A stretch of 64,000 bases of DNA from an uncultured beta proteobacterium (GTDB lineage: Bacteria > Pseudomonadota > Gammaproteobacteria > Burkholderiales > Burkholderiaceae_C), in contig CAISLN010000040.1 in assembly GCA_903886275.1 (NCBI GenBank), forward strand, positions 62,001-126,000. Reading direction: 5' to 3'. Under the pieces are notes generated by a model. It did no database searches and was not told the DNA's origin. It saw nothing but the letters and a program-made list of their open reading frames with translations. Position numbers and translations under genes: made by a program. This document shows, one piece after another, positions 17,509 to 28,226 of this stretch (positions within the stretch are counted from its first letter, which is position 1; each line of letters opens with the position of its first letter).

Positions 17509-18474
17509 ATGATGGACATCGTGACGCCGGTGACCGATTTACTGGACAGTACGCATGGCAAACCCAAACTGTTGGTGGTGGACGACCAGCCCATCAACAT
17601 CCAGGTCATGTACCGCTGTTTTGCCGGCGACTACCAGGTTTTCATGGCCACCAATGGCGAACAGGCACTCGCCATCGCCAAGAACAATCCCCCAGACCTG
17701 ATACTGCTGGATGTGGTGATGCCGGGTCTGGATGGTTTTGAGGTCTGCAAGCGTCTCAAGACCGATGCAAGCACCAGCCACATACCGGTTATTTTTGTCA
17801 CCGCCCACACCGACCCGGCGCAGGAGACCCATGGTTTGAACCTGGGTGCGGTGGACTTCATCGCCAAGCCTGTGAATCCGGACGTGGTGCGGGCCCGCGT
17901 CAAGACCCACTTAACGCTGAAGTTCCAGTCGGACCTGTTGCGCAAGCTGGTCTTTCTGGATGGCCTGACCGGCGTCTTCAACCGCCGTTACTTTGACCAA
18001 CAGATCACCACCGAGTGGGGCCGAGCCTCGCGCAACAATGCCCCGCTGGCGCTGATCCTTTTGGACGTGGATTTCTTCAAGTTGTTTAACGACCGTTATG
18101 GCCACCAGGCGGGCGACGACGCGCTGCGCATGGTGGCGCAATCGATCAAGGCCTGCCTGCGCCGCCCGGCCGATCTGGTGGCGCGTTACGGTGGTGAAGA
18201 GTTCGCCTGTATTTTGCCGGAGACCTCGCACGAGGATGCCTTGCTGATTGCCCACGAACTGGAGCGCAAGGTGCGAGAACTGGCATTGCCCCACACCACT
18301 TCATCGGTTGATGGTGTGCTCACCATCAGTATCGGCCTGGCCACGCGGTCGGCCGATGGCGATGGCGAGGCCGACGTAAACGCCCTGATCGGCCTGGCCG
18401 ACAACATGTTGTACGAAGCCAAGCGCAACGGACGCGGCTGCGTCTGCGGCGCGGTACTGGCCAAGGTCGCCTAA
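17509..18474 (+). CDS. Response-regulator diguanylate cyclase (REC-GGDEF)
   Basis: A 321-residue PleD/WspR-like protein. The receiver domain (about 20-135) has VVDDQP, the phosphoacceptor Asp68 in LLDVVMPGLDGF, and the switch Lys120 in IAKP. The GGDEF domain (about 145-315) has an intact GGEEF active site at 228-232 and the inhibitory I-site RxxD as RPAD at 219-222, five residues before it. It should therefore make c-di-GMP with product feedback and be controlled by phosphorylation. No kinase gene is adjacent; the chemotaxis kinase CheA is a candidate. Tandem ATGs occur at 17509 and 17512. It converges with cheB. Confidence 0.92.
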   Translation: MMDIVTPVTDLLDSTHGKPKLLVVDDQPINIQVMYRCFAGDYQVFMATNGEQALAIAKNNPPDLILLDVVMPGLDGFEVCKRLKTDASTSHIPVIFVTAHTDPAQETHGLNLGAVDFIAKPVNPDVVRARVKTHLTLKFQSDLLRKLVFLDGLTGVFNRRYFDQQITTEWGRASRNNAPLALILLDVDFFKLFNDRYGHQAGDDALRMVAQSIKACLRRPADLVARYGGEEFACILPETSHEDALLIAHELERKVRELALPHTTSSVDGVLTISIGLATRSADGDGEADVNALIGLADNMLYEAKRNGRGCVCGAVLAKVA

Positions 18475-18541
18475 CTTTCGCAGCCACGCACTACGCGCAG
18501 CGTGGGGGCCATGTTTTGCCGCCGTGCTGACCCGTATTTGA

Positions 18542-19588
18542 TCAGGCGCGCGAATCGAACTGCAAAATCGCCCGGGCGATCTGCTCCAGGGGCAGTATCT
18601 CGTCCACCGCCTGCAGCTTGATGGCCTCCATGGGCATGCCAAACACCACGCAGCTTGCCTCATTCTGCGCAATCGTGCGGGCGCCGCCGTCGTGCAGGAT
18701 CTTCATGCCGCGCGCGCCATCGTCCCCCATGCCGGTCAGGAGGATCGCCAAGGCATCGCGCCCCGCCACCTCGGCGGCCGACTTGAACAGCACATCCACC
18801 GAAGGCTTGTGGCGGTTGACGGGCGGGCCGTCCAGCACATGCACATGGTATTGGCCCGACACCTTGCGCAACTGCATGTGCAGCCCACCGGGCGCAATCA
18901 GCGCCAACCCGCGCTCAAGGCGGTCGCCGTCCTTGGCCTCGCGCACTTGCATGGCGCACAGTGCGTTCAGGCGCTGGGCAACCATGGCGGTAAATTTTTC
19001 CGGCATGTGCTGGGTGATGGCGATGCCCGGGGCATCGGCCGGCAGGTGGGTCAGCACCAGCTCCAAGGCCTGGATGCCTCCGGTGGAACTGCCGATCACC
19101 ACCGGCTTGTTCATGGCAAAGGCATGCACTTCTGCACGGCCGGGCGCAAGCTTCGCGGCGAACCCTTGCTGCAGGGCCACGCGCGCCCGGGGCCGGGAGC
19201 GCGCTGCGGTCTTGAGGGCCTGAATCATGTCGCGCCGCGAATCGTCCAGGTACTGCTTGAGCCCGAGCTTGGGCTTGGCCATGACGGAGATGGCGCCGGC
19301 CGATAGCGCCTCGATCGCGACCCGGCTGCCCTCGGTGGACAGGGTGGAGCAGATCACCGTGGGAATCGGGTGCGTCGCCATGATCTGGCGCAAAAAGGTC
19401 AAGCCGTCCATGCCCGGCATTTCAATGTCCAGCAGCAGCACGTCGGGCGTGGTTTTGCGGATCGCCTCCATCGCAAGCAGGGGGTTGGGCGCGCTGCCCA
19501 CGAGTTCGATATCGGCGTTGCCGGCCAACATATGGGCCAGCGCCTGGCGCACGATGGCCGAGTCATCGACCACAAATACCTTAACCAC
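18542..19588 (-). CDS. cheB: Protein-glutamate methylesterase/deamidase CheB
   Basis: CheB removes methyl groups from chemoreceptors for adaptation. The receiver domain carries VVDDSAIVRQAL and DIEMPGMDGL. The methylesterase domain carries the triad regions GSSTGG (Ser), ITQHMPEKFTA (His) and GMGDDGARGM (Asp). I place the start at GTG 19588, overlapping the cheD stop by 8 bp, with GGGAG eight bases upstream; reading further upstream to 19627 would add 13 unconserved residues inside cheD. This gives 348 residues. It is the last gene of the chemotaxis operon. Confidence 0.93.
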   Translation of the reverse strand: MVKVFVVDDSAIVRQALAHMLAGNADIELVGSAPNPLLAMEAIRKTTPDVLLLDIEMPGMDGLTFLRQIMATHPIPTVICSTLSTEGSRVAIEALSAGAISVMAKPKLGLKQYLDDSRRDMIQALKTAARSRPRARVALQQGFAAKLAPGRAEVHAFAMNKPVVIGSSTGGIQALELVLTHLPADAPGIAITQHMPEKFTAMVAQRLNALCAMQVREAKDGDRLERGLALIAPGGLHMQLRKVSGQYHVHVLDGPPVNRHKPSVDVLFKSAAEVAGRDALAILLTGMGDDGARGMKILHDGGARTIAQNEASCVVFGMPMEAIKLQAVDEILPLEQIARAILQFDSRA

Positions 19589-20096
19589 CCTGTGCGCTCC
19601 CGGCTGGCTCTGGCAGCACGGTTTCAACCACCGGCGCTTGGGGCCCCACGGTCCAGCTCACCTTGCGGTAACCGTTGCCGCCCAGACACTGGTCCACGAT
19701 AACCACGCCATGGGCCTGCAGGTAATGCAACACCCAGTCCACATTGTTGGCGCCCACATGCCTTTCCCGAAACAGGTGGGGAAACATATTGCCGCCGCCA
19801 AACACATAGGCCTGGCACATGCGCGGGTTGATGCCCAAGGCCCGCAGCCGGGTAAACATCTCGTGCATGGCCACCACGCCATAGGCCGTGTTGTGGCGGT
19901 TGTCGGCAGGGGGCGTGCCCACATGCACGATATGGCACATGCTCGCCACGGTGCGCCGCGGATCGGTCAGGATGACGGCCACGCAAGAACCCAGCAGGGT
20001 CTTGAACTGCGCACCGGCCAGCCCCAAGCTCACATCACCGGGCATCAGCTCGACCGGGCTGTCAGGCTTGGCGGGCGACTTCATCACAGTTGCCAT
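19581..20096 (-). CDS. cheD: Chemoreceptor glutamine deamidase CheD
   Basis: CheD deamidates specific Gln residues in chemoreceptors and can act with CheC-type phosphatases. The 171-residue protein has the LLGSCVAVILTDP motif with the catalytic Cys and the downstream ASMCHIVHVG region with the catalytic His. It sits between cheR and cheB, one base after the cheR stop, and overlaps cheB. This cheR-cheD-cheB order is common in betaproteobacteria. Confidence 0.93.
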   Translation of the reverse strand: MATVMKSPAKPDSPVELMPGDVSLGLAGAQFKTLLGSCVAVILTDPRRTVASMCHIVHVGTPPADNRHNTAYGVVAMHEMFTRLRALGINPRMCQAYVFGGGNMFPHLFRERHVGANNVDWVLHYLQAHGVVIVDQCLGGNGYRKVSWTVGPQAPVVETVLPEPAGSAQGG

Positions 20097-20097
20097 T

Positions 20098-20913
20098 TCA
20101 GAGCTTTCGAAACGCGCCGGGGATCACGGTTTGCAAGGGGGTCTTGCAAGGCACGCGGCCCTCGGCGGTGCCCAGGAAAAACAGGCCACCGGGCTTGAGC
20201 AACTCCAACACCCGGTCCGCCACATCGACCTTGGTTGCCGGGTCAAAGTAGATCAGTACGTTGCGCAAAAAAATCACATCAAAGGGCCCCAGGCCGTCAA
20301 AGGGTTTGCACAGGTTGAGTTGCCCAAACTGCACGCGCTGGCGGACCTTGTCCTGCAACAGCACCTGGCCATCGCAAGGCCCTTCACCGCGCAGACAGTA
20401 GCGCTTGAGCCGCTCGCTTGTCACGGCGCGCAGACGGTCTTGCGCAAACACCGCCTCCTTGGCGCTGAGCAGCACGCGGTGGCTGATGTCGGTGGCCAGG
20501 ATCGACCAATCCCCACCGATCCGCCCGGCCACCTGCAAGTCGAGCAGCAGCATGGCCGTGCTGTAGGCCTCGTCGCCAAAGGAGCTGGCCGCGCTCCAGA
20601 CCGAGAGCGCCGACTTATTGGCAAAGTGGGGCAGCTCCTGCTCCAGCAAGTCGTAGTGCTTGGGTTCGCGGAAAAAATAGGTCTCGTTGGTGGTGAGCAG
20701 GTCCACCGCCATCTGGAACTCTGCCGCCTGCGATTCGTCTTCCAGCATCGCGACGTAATCGGCAAAGCTGCCAAAGCCCATTTTTTGGATGCGTGGCGCC
20801 AGACGCGAATGGATGAGCGACTTCTTGGACGCGTTGTATGACAGGCCTGCGGCCTCGTACATCAGGTCGGCGATGCGCAAAAATTCCTGGTCGCTGAAGG
20901 CAAAATGGGTCAA
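20098..20913 (-). CDS. cheR: Chemotaxis protein methyltransferase CheR
   Basis: CheR methylates receptor glutamates using S-adenosylmethionine. The 271-residue protein has an N-terminal all-helical domain (about 1-75) and a Rossmann methyltransferase domain. The SAM-binding stretch is WSAASSFGDEAYSTAMLL (usually W(S/A)AxxSxGEEPYS(L/M)A), where GEEPY reads GDEAY. FDVIFLRNVLIYFD and LLKPGGLFFLGTAE follow. Both receptors in this operon end in aromatic pentapeptides that CheR could dock to. Confidence 0.94.
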   Translation of the reverse strand: MTHFAFSDQEFLRIADLMYEAAGLSYNASKKSLIHSRLAPRIQKMGFGSFADYVAMLEDESQAAEFQMAVDLLTTNETYFFREPKHYDLLEQELPHFANKSALSVWSAASSFGDEAYSTAMLLLDLQVAGRIGGDWSILATDISHRVLLSAKEAVFAQDRLRAVTSERLKRYCLRGEGPCDGQVLLQDKVRQRVQFGQLNLCKPFDGLGPFDVIFLRNVLIYFDPATKVDVADRVLELLKPGGLFFLGTAEGRVPCKTPLQTVIPGAFRKL

Positions 20914-20922
20914 GCAATGCCT

Positions 20923-23439
20923 TTAGTAAGGGTGAAAGTTGTTGCTGTTGTGCATTGCCGCAGGCGTGACCGGCAAGCGCAGGTGCGGTGCCGCTCTGCG
21001 CTGCGGAAAAGCGCCGGCATGCACCGCGCCCGGTGCGGCACCGGTCTGAAAAAAAGCCATACTCTGCTGCAGCTGCTCGGCCTGGCTGGAGAGCTCCTCG
21101 CTGGTGGCCGCCAGCTCCTCGGAGGCCGAGGCGTTTTGCTGCGTGGCCTGGGTAAGCTGGCCCATGGCGCCTCCGATCTGCACGACCGACTCACTCTGCT
21201 CGGTGCTGGCCGCTGCAATTTCCTGCACCAGCTCGGATGTCTGCTGGATGCTGGGCACGATGGCCTCCAGCAGCCGACCGGCTCGCTCCGCCGTAGCCAC
21301 GCTGTTGCCCGCGAGCTCGCCAATTTCCCGGGCTGCCAACTGGCTGCGTTCGGCCAGTTTGCGCACCTCTGCCGCCACCACCGCAAAGCCCTTGCCATGT
21401 TCGCCAGCGCGCGCCGCCTCAATGGCGGCATTCAAGGCCAGCAGGTTGGTCTGGTAGGCGATGTCATCGACGATGCCGATCTTGGAGGCGATCTGCTTCA
21501 TGGCCGTCACCGTCTGGCTGACGGCATTGCCGCCCTCCTGCGCCTCCTTGCTTGCCTTGGTGGCCATGCCACGGGTGGCGCTGGCGTTGTCGCTGTTGTG
21601 CGCAATGGAGGCCGACATGAGCGCAATCGAGGCGGTGGTCTGCTCCACACTGGAGGCCTGCTCGCTGGCGGACTGCGACAGGGCCTGTGCCGTGGCGCTG
21701 ACCTGGGCCGCCGCACCGGTAAGCGCATCGGAGGCCGCACGCACCTCGCCCATCACCTGGGTCAGGTTGTCGGCGGTGCTGTTGGCACTGTTCTTGACCG
21801 CGCCGAAAAGACCATCGTAATCACGCGTGATGCGGTGCGTCAGGTCACCCTGTGCCAGTGCCGCCAGGGCCTGGGCGGTATCGGTCATCACGCCTTCGCT
21901 GGTTTCCAGCAACTGGTTCATGGCCGTGGACAGGCTGGCAAAGAAGCCACTCTTGCCCTGCAGGCTGACGCGCCCGGACAGATCGCCACGCACGGCGGCG
22001 GCCACAAGGGCGAAGACCTCCTGCTCGGCAGCCATGTCATCGCTGCGGTCTATCCAGTGGGTGATGCGGCCCATCGCCACACCGCTCTCGTTGTGCACCG
22101 GACGCGCCAGCAGACGCAGCTTGCGGCCCTGAATTTCCATGTCCACCGTCTCGCCCGAGCGCACCGCCTGGTCAAAGCGGGCGGCATCCTGCGGGCGCTG
22201 AAACAGGGTGCTGAGCTTGTGCCCGTAAAAAGCATCGGCATCGAAACTGGCACCGCCCAAGAGCTTGAGCAGCTCCTTGGCCGGCGGCGTTGCATGCACC
22301 AGTAGCGCCTCGGCGTTGGACACCGTTACGCAGACCGGCAGGCTGTCGAGTGACAGGCGAATGCGCTGGTTGAAGGTGGCCGAGGTCGCCGCGTCTTGCA
22401 AGGATTTTTGCACTAGCGTGATGGCCTCGTTGATGCGCGCCTTGTCGCCCGGCAGGGGCGCCAGAACGGTATCGAGCCGTCCTTGCGCATAGGCGCTGAC
22501 GGTGGCCACCACCTGCAAGGTGTCGTGGATATGGGAATGCACCAGGGTGTTGATGGACTCGCCCATGCTGCGGTAGGCCCCTTCGAGAGCGTTGACCGGC
22601 ATCCGGTAGTCCAGCATGCCCAGGCCGTGCTGGCGTGCCATTTCGGCCTGCTCCTGCTCAAACTGCTGCAAGGTGGCTTGCATCTTGGCCAGCGGTGCCA
22701 GCAACTGCCCCACCTCGCTGCGGTCCACATCAATCACCCTGTCAAGGCGGCCAGACGCCACCTGCTGCGCCACGCCCAAGGCCCTTGCCAGGGGCCGGGT
22801 AATGCTAGAGGTCACCCACCAACCCAGCAGCAGCACTGCCAGCACCGCCAGCGCCACGATCAACAGGGCAGTTTGCAAAATATGGTCGGCCGTGCTGACC
22901 GATTGGTCCACCGCAGCCTGCATCTGTTCGCGCTGGGATTGGACAAAGGGCGCGAGCAGCTTTTGCAAGGATTCGCTGGAAGCGTCAAAGCCGCCCATCA
23001 GCTTGTTGCCGGCCTCCGGGCCGCCCGCTACATAGGCCTGTGCCATGGTCTGCCCGCTGGCAAAGTAAGCGCCGGCGCTGGCCTGTATCGCCCGTATCTG
23101 CTGCGCCGCAGACATCTCACCATTCTGCGTAAAGTGCTGCTCGAACTGGCCCAGTGACAGGTTCAGCGCAGCAAAATTTTCTTGCGCGTTCTTGAAGCCG
23201 TCGTCCAGCCCGTCCTTGCCGCGGGTGGCCGACACATCGGACAGAAACTGCTGGATCTGCACCACGTTCTTGTCCACGCTGGTGGCCAGCAGTGCGTACT
23301 TCATCCCCTCTTGCGACACGCGCACCATGCCCTGCTTGACGCCGCTGAGCTGGCCGCCGAGCCAGAAGGTAAAGGCAATGAAAAACACCAGAGGCAGTGC
23401 AAAGCCCAACAAAATGCGCGATCGGATGGAGAGGTTCAT
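20923..23439 (-). CDS. Membrane methyl-accepting chemotaxis protein with multiple HAMP-like segments
   Basis: An 838-residue receptor. TM1 is at about 10-28, a periplasmic helical sensor runs to about 188, and TM2 at about 190-212 ([18 protein letters not shown]). HAMP follows, then a PAS-like segment at about 350-450 and further HAMP-like units such as [16 protein letters not shown] and [16 protein letters not shown]. The signalling hairpin tip (about 650-700) is [28 protein letters not shown], followed by [14 protein letters not shown]. The C terminus NFHPY fits the x-aromatic-x-x-aromatic pentapeptide used to tether CheR. Its signalling part is almost the same as in the other receptor of the operon. 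The ligand is unknown. Confidence 0.93.
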   Translation of the reverse strand: MNLSIRSRILLGFALPLVFFIAFTFWLGGQLSGVKQGMVRVSQEGMKYALLATSVDKNVVQIQQFLSDVSATRGKDGLDDGFKNAQENFAALNLSLGQFEQHFTQNGEMSAAQQIRAIQASAGAYFASGQTMAQAYVAGGPEAGNKLMGGFDASSESLQKLLAPFVQSQREQMQAAVDQSVSTADHILQTALLIVALAVLAVLLLGWWVTSSITRPLARALGVAQQVASGRLDRVIDVDRSEVGQLLAPLAKMQATLQQFEQEQAEMARQHGLGMLDYRMPVNALEGAYRSMGESINTLVHSHIHDTLQVVATVSAYAQGRLDTVLAPLPGDKARINEAITLVQKSLQDAATSATFNQRIRLSLDSLPVCVTVSNAEALLVHATPPAKELLKLLGGASFDADAFYGHKLSTLFQRPQDAARFDQAVRSGETVDMEIQGRKLRLLARPVHNESGVAMGRITHWIDRSDDMAAEQEVFALVAAAVRGDLSGRVSLQGKSGFFASLSTAMNQLLETSEGVMTDTAQALAALAQGDLTHRITRDYDGLFGAVKNSANSTADNLTQVMGEVRAASDALTGAAAQVSATAQALSQSASEQASSVEQTTASIALMSASIAHNSDNASATRGMATKASKEAQEGGNAVSQTVTAMKQIASKIGIVDDIAYQTNLLALNAAIEAARAGEHGKGFAVVAAEVRKLAERSQLAAREIGELAGNSVATAERAGRLLEAIVPSIQQTSELVQEIAAASTEQSESVVQIGGAMGQLTQATQQNASASEELAATSEELSSQAEQLQQSMAFFQTGAAPGAVHAGAFPQRRAAPHLRLPVTPAAMHNSNNFHPY

Positions 23440-23444
23440 GGGTC

Positions 23445-23948
23445 TCAGGCTTGCTCGGCCAGGATGGCCATTTCGTTGATGTCCAGGGCGCGCTCGGGTG
23501 CCAGTATCACGATAAAGACCGCGCCCACCTTGGCGATACCCTGCACAAAATCGCGCCGTATCGAGGTGCCAAACTGGGGCGGCGGCTCCACCTCCGAATG
23601 TGCGATATCGACGACCTCGCTGACCGAGTCCACCAGCAGACCGAGCTCCACCTTTTCGTCGGCCAAGGTGGCGTCAAAAATGATGATGCAGGTCTTCTTG
23701 CCAAGCTGGGCGCGGGCCCTGCCAAAGCGCGACTGCAGGTCAATGACGGGCAGCACCGCGCCGCGCAGATTGATCACACCGCGCACAAACTCGGGCATCA
23801 GCGGCACCATGGTCATGTGGCCATACTGAATGATTTCGCGCACGCAACGGATGTCCATCGCAAAGACCTCGTCGCCCAGGGAAAACGTCAGGTACTGCAA
23901 GGCAGCGTCCGGCTCCATCGCACGCGTCATTGCGCTCTCGACTTGCAT
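23445..23948 (-). CDS. cheW: Chemotaxis coupling protein CheW
   Basis: CheW links receptors to the kinase CheA. The 167-residue SH3-like protein shows [24 protein letters not shown], the [20 protein letters not shown] core with the conserved Arg, and DSVSEVVDI near the end. It lies between the two receptor genes, 12 bp after the upstream receptor stop. In-frame ATGs at 23930 and 23921 are possible later starts. Confidence 0.94.
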   Translation of the reverse strand: MQVESAMTRAMEPDAALQYLTFSLGDEVFAMDIRCVREIIQYGHMTMVPLMPEFVRGVINLRGAVLPVIDLQSRFGRARAQLGKKTCIIIFDATLADEKVELGLLVDSVSEVVDIAHSEVEPPPQFGTSIRRDFVQGIAKVGAVFIVILAPERALDINEMAILAEQA

Positions 23949-23960
23949 GGCGTGAGCGTC

Positions 23961-26039
23961 TCAATAGGGTCTGAAGTTGGAATGCGCACCACCGCGCACA
24001 GCGGTCGGTGGGGCACCCAGACGCGGCGCCATACGGCTGCGCACTTTGGGGACCACGTCATGGCGACTCGGCACGCTGGCTCTGGATCCGCTGCCGGTAT
24101 CAAAGAAGGCCACCGACTGTTGCAGTTGTTCGGCCTGGCCACTCAACTCTTCGCTGGTGGCGGCCAGCTCTTCGGAGGCCGATGCATTTTGCTGCGTGGC
24201 CTTGGAAAGCTGGCCCATGGCGCCACCGATTTGCACCACCGATTCACTCTGCTCGGCGCTGGCCGCCGCAATTTCTTGCACCAACTCGGAGGTCTTCTGG
24301 ATGCTGGGCACGATGGCGTCCAGCAAGCGACCGGCACGCTCTGCCGTGGCCACGCTGTTGCCGGCCAGGTCGCCAATTTCCCGGGCCGCTTGCTGGCTGC
24401 GCTCGGCTAGCTTGCGCACTTCGGCCGCCACCACCGCAAAGCCTTTGCCATGTTCGCCGGCACGCGCCGCTTCAATGGCCGCATTCAAGGCCAGCAGATT
24501 GGTCTGGTAGGCAATGTCGTCCACGATGCCGATCTTGGAGGCAATCTGCTTCATGGCGGTGACGGTCTGGCTGACCGCGCCGCCGCCGTCGCCCGCCTCT
24601 TTGCTGGTCTTGGTGGCCATGCCGTCGGTGACGCGGGCGTTGTCGCTGTTTTGCGCAATCGAGGCCGACATCACATCAATCGATGCCGTGGTCTCCTCCA
24701 CGCTGGCGGCCTGCTCACTGGCGGCCTGCGACAGCGACTGGGCGGTGGCGCTCACCTGGTTGGCAGCACCGGTCAGCGCGTCGGCAGCTCCTCGCACCTC
24801 GTCAATGACTTCTGCCAGCTTCTGGAAACTCGCATTGGCGTCTTCCTTGACCTGGTTAAAGGCACCCTGCATGTCGCGCGTGATGCGCTTGGTGAGCGCG
24901 CCCTCGGCCAGGCCTGAGAACATGGCGGCCATGTCTTGCACAATCGCTCCCAACTTTTCACTGGTGGCATTGGCGTCGCGCTTGAGTTCGCCAAAGGTGC
25001 CCACATAGTCGCGCGTAATGCGCTGACCGAGGTCGCCGTCCGAGAGTCCTCCCATGACGCGTGCGACATCGGAAAAAATCACCGAGGTGGTCTCCACCAG
25101 GCTGTTCACACCGGCGCACAGGGATTCGATGGGCCCACTCAGGCCCTGCAGTGCAATGCGCTGACTCAGGTCACCGGCCTGCGCCGCCGAGGTGACGCGG
25201 TGCGCCTGCTCCACTGCGGTCTTGAGCATATTGGCGGCGCTGACTTCGGCACTGACGTCGGTGGCGATCTTGACGATCTTGACCACGCGTCCCATCTCAT
25301 CCGTCACCGGGGCATACACGGCTTGCAGAAAAACATCCTTGCCCGATTGGGCGACGCGTTTGAAAACTTCGCTCTGCGCCTTGCCCGCGTTCAGATCCGC
25401 CCAGAACTGCGCATAGGACCTTGTATTGACGGTCTCGGGCGCACAAAACATGCGGTGGTGCTTGCCCTTGATGTCGGCCAACTGGTAACCCATGGTCTGG
25501 AGAAAATGGGCGTTGGCATGCAGCACATGGCCGCCCAGATCAAACTCGACGTAGGCGTAAGAGGCATCGATGGCCTTGAGAATGCCGCGCGCATTTTGGC
25601 GCTCGATCTCGGCCTCGGTGATGTCGTAGCGCACGCCCAGGTATTTCATGGGCTTGCCGTTTTCGCCCAGGATGGGCGCAATCACCGCGTCCACGTAGTA
25701 GGGCGTTCCGTCCTTGGCGCGGTTCTTCACCACACCCCGGAAGATGTCACCCCGACCAATGGTGGACCACATTTCCTTGAACACCGCCTTGGGCATGTCG
25801 GGGTGGCGCGTGGTGTTGTGACCGAAGCCAATCAGTTCATTTTTGGGGTACTTGGACACCGCAAGAAACTTGTCGTTCACGTTAAGGATGTCGCCCTTTT
25901 TGTCCGCCTCGGAGACGATGCTGGTGAGGTTCATGATGTCGGTGCGCACCTTGAGCTCGGTTTCGAGTTCGGCGATGCGCCGCTCCATGGCACGGCCACG
26001 AAACAGAAGTCCCCAAAAAGACGATTGATTTTTTTGCAT
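23961..26039 (-). CDS. Soluble Aer-type PAS-PAS chemoreceptor with poly-HAMP
   Basis: I place the start at ATG 26039, which has AAGGAAG just upstream, giving 692 residues. The first PAS (about 35-140) closely follows E. coli Aer: [18 protein letters not shown] at 74-91 aligns with the FAD-binding RHPDMP and Trp region. A second PAS covers about 150-262. Three HAMP-like units follow (GDLSQRI at 289, GDLGQRI at 335, GALTKRI at 380), then a full signalling domain. I see no transmembrane segment, so it should be cytoplasmic. The last residues, NFRPY, fit a CheR-docking pentapeptide. It probably senses redox or energy state; this is inferred from the Aer match. Confidence 0.9.
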   Translation of the reverse strand: MQKNQSSFWGLLFRGRAMERRIAELETELKVRTDIMNLTSIVSEADKKGDILNVNDKFLAVSKYPKNELIGFGHNTTRHPDMPKAVFKEMWSTIGRGDIFRGVVKNRAKDGTPYYVDAVIAPILGENGKPMKYLGVRYDITEAEIERQNARGILKAIDASYAYVEFDLGGHVLHANAHFLQTMGYQLADIKGKHHRMFCAPETVNTRSYAQFWADLNAGKAQSEVFKRVAQSGKDVFLQAVYAPVTDEMGRVVKIVKIATDVSAEVSAANMLKTAVEQAHRVTSAAQAGDLSQRIALQGLSGPIESLCAGVNSLVETTSVIFSDVARVMGGLSDGDLGQRITRDYVGTFGELKRDANATSEKLGAIVQDMAAMFSGLAEGALTKRITRDMQGAFNQVKEDANASFQKLAEVIDEVRGAADALTGAANQVSATAQSLSQAASEQAASVEETTASIDVMSASIAQNSDNARVTDGMATKTSKEAGDGGGAVSQTVTAMKQIASKIGIVDDIAYQTNLLALNAAIEAARAGEHGKGFAVVAAEVRKLAERSQQAAREIGDLAGNSVATAERAGRLLDAIVPSIQKTSELVQEIAAASAEQSESVVQIGGAMGQLSKATQQNASASEELAATSEELSGQAEQLQQSVAFFDTGSGSRASVPSRHDVVPKVRSRMAPRLGAPPTAVRGGAHSNFRPY

Positions 26040-26084
26040 GATTCCAACTTCCTTTATTTTTCCAAGCACTGCCAAAAAATTGAA

Positions 26085-28226
26085 TCAGGCAACTGCCGCC
26101 TGATGGACCACGCCGGTGATCAGTTCACCCAAAGAAACCACGTCCAAGATCAGAGCGACCTCGCCGTTGCCCAAAATGCTGGAGCCAGAGATGCCACGCA
26201 GAGTGCGAAACAGCCGCCCCAGCGGTTTGATCACGGTCTGGTTCTGACCCAGCAGCACCTCCACCTCAATGCCGTATGGGCCGCGCGCAGAGTGGACCAC
26301 CACCACGCTGACGCGCGCCGGCAGCTCCGACTCCAGCGCATACAGGGTGCGCAGGCGCACCACCGGCAACACCGCACCGCGCAGCTCCAGGCAGTGGCGC
26401 CCACGTGCATCCACCCGCACATGCTCGCCGCCGGCCTCTATCACCTCCACCACCGACTCCAGCGGCAGCACAAATTTAGACTTGCCCACGCCGACCATGA
26501 AGCCGTCGATGATGGCCAGCGTCAGGGGCAGGCGGATATCGACCTGCAGACCCTGGCCCGACACGCTATTGAGGTGGATGCTGCCGCGCAGCGCCTCGAT
26601 GTTGCTGCGTACCACGTCCATGCCGACACCGCGGCCCGACAGGTTGGTGACCTGCTCGGCGGTCGAGAAGCCGGGCTCGAAGATCAGCATGTGGATGTCG
26701 TCATCGCAGGGGACCACGCCGGCCTCCAACAGACCGCGGTTCCAGGCCCGTTGCAACACGCGCTCACGGTGGATGCCGCGCCCATCGTCTTCGATGCGAA
26801 TCAGGATGGCACCGGTCTCATGGCGTGCGCTCAGGGTCAGCCGCCCGGCCGCTGGCTTGCCGACCGCAAGGCGCTCTTGCGGCGTCTCCAGACCGTGGTC
26901 CAGCGCATTGCGCACCAGGTGCATCAGCGGGTCGGCAATCTTCTCGACCATCGACTTGTCGAGCTCGGACTCACCCCCGACGATTTCAAAATTCACTTCC
27001 TTGCCCAGGCTGGCCGCCGTATCGCGCACCACGCGGCGAAAGCGGCTAAAGGTTTCGCCCACCGGCACCATGCGCAGGCCCAGCGTGCCATTGCGGATCT
27101 CCTCGATCAGACCGTTCATGTGCAGATTGGCTTCGATCAGCGCCTCTTGCTGCGTCTCGCGCGCCAGCAGGGTGGCACCAGCACCGGCAATCACCAACTC
27201 GCCTAGCAGGTTGATGACGGCATCGAGCCGGTCCGCCTGCACCCTTATGTAGCGCTCTTCGGAAGGCGCGGCCTCGCGCAGCTTTTGCGGCTTGCCCAGG
27301 GCACCTGCCTCGGGCGCAACCCCGGCCTGCGACTCCAGCAAGCCGCCCAGTTGGGGCCTATCCGCATCGCGGCTCTCCTGGGTTGGAAGCGCCAGGGCGA
27401 GCTTGTCCTGCGACACCGCGCACACCTCCACCGGCAGGCCGCCCAGGTGCGACGTGTCCGGCATGATGGCGCGCGCCAGTTGCTGGTCCGGCGTTTCGCA
27501 CGCCTCCACATCGAGCTCGCAATCATCCATCACAAAGCTGAAGGCGCCCTCGATGTCCTCGCGGCTGGCCCGGGTCTTGAGCTGCATGAAAAAGGCCAGG
27601 TGGCAGCTTTCCGGATCGAGGTTGACCAAGGGCGGCACGCCGTCCACGCCACAACGCACCGACACCACCTCCCCCATGCCGCCCAAGTAGCGGGCGACGG
27701 ACAAAGGGTCCATGCCGTTGCGAAAGGTGTCCGGACCAAAGCGCGCGGAAATGTTCCAGAGGCCGGCGCTATCGGCCGGCGCTGTGGCGGGTGCATCGGC
27801 GACCGGTGCGGCATTGCTCTCACCGGCATCGGCCAGACCGCGCAACTGCATCACCAGGTCGGCACGCTGGTCTTTTTGCTCGGCGGTATCGGCATCGGCC
27901 GTGGCGACCAGCAACTTGATCTGGTCGTTGCACTGCAGCAGCAGGGTGCTGATGGCGGGCGTGAAGGCCACCACGCCATCGCGCATCTTGTCCAGCAGGG
28001 TCTCCACATGGTGGGTAAAGTCCACCACCCGGTTCAGACCAAAGATGCCGGCCGAGCCCTTGACGGTATGGGCACAGCGAAACAGCGCGTCCAGCAGTTC
28101 GCGGTTGCAGGGCTGCTCTTCGAGCTCGAGCAACAGGATTTCAATGGCTTCGATCTGCTCGGCCGCTTCGCTGACAAAGGCCGGCATGGCCTGCGCGATA
28201 AATTCCCGGTCAGCATCCAGGCTCAT
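26085..28226 (-). CDS. cheA: Chemotaxis histidine kinase CheA
   Basis: CheA phosphorylates CheY and CheB in response to receptors. The start at ATG 28226 overlaps the STAS gene stop (ATGA) and gives 713 residues. The HPt domain holds His53 in RCAHTVKGSAG. A middle domain of about 150 residues follows (near 185-265), then dimerisation helices at about 345-405. The kinase domain has HLVRNALDHGLETP (N box), EDDGRGI (G1) and FEPGFSTAEQVTNLSGRGVGMDVV (F and G2). The C-terminal CheW-like domain includes [13 protein letters not shown]. All catalytic boxes look intact. Confidence 0.95.
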   Translation of the reverse strand: MSLDADREFIAQAMPAFVSEAAEQIEAIEILLLELEEQPCNRELLDALFRCAHTVKGSAGIFGLNRVVDFTHHVETLLDKMRDGVVAFTPAISTLLLQCNDQIKLLVATADADTAEQKDQRADLVMQLRGLADAGESNAAPVADAPATAPADSAGLWNISARFGPDTFRNGMDPLSVARYLGGMGEVVSVRCGVDGVPPLVNLDPESCHLAFFMQLKTRASREDIEGAFSFVMDDCELDVEACETPDQQLARAIMPDTSHLGGLPVEVCAVSQDKLALALPTQESRDADRPQLGGLLESQAGVAPEAGALGKPQKLREAAPSEERYIRVQADRLDAVINLLGELVIAGAGATLLARETQQEALIEANLHMNGLIEEIRNGTLGLRMVPVGETFSRFRRVVRDTAASLGKEVNFEIVGGESELDKSMVEKIADPLMHLVRNALDHGLETPQERLAVGKPAAGRLTLSARHETGAILIRIEDDGRGIHRERVLQRAWNRGLLEAGVVPCDDDIHMLIFEPGFSTAEQVTNLSGRGVGMDVVRSNIEALRGSIHLNSVSGQGLQVDIRLPLTLAIIDGFMVGVGKSKFVLPLESVVEVIEAGGEHVRVDARGRHCLELRGAVLPVVRLRTLYALESELPARVSVVVVHSARGPYGIEVEVLLGQNQTVIKPLGRLFRTLRGISGSSILGNGEVALILDVVSLGELITGVVHQAAVA

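Noticed and set aside
21400-24500. Possible recent duplication or recombination hotspot, because the two receptor genes share long near-identical stretches
   Set aside because: The shared part is the signalling hairpin, which is highly conserved in all receptors; the DNA differs at many third positions, so recent duplication is not supported.
24936-27206. A 756-codon open frame on the plus strand opposite cheA and the soluble receptor
   Set aside because: It is antisense to two clear genes, is rich in His/Gly/Gln/Arg, has no recognisable domain and arises from GC-rich codon bias.
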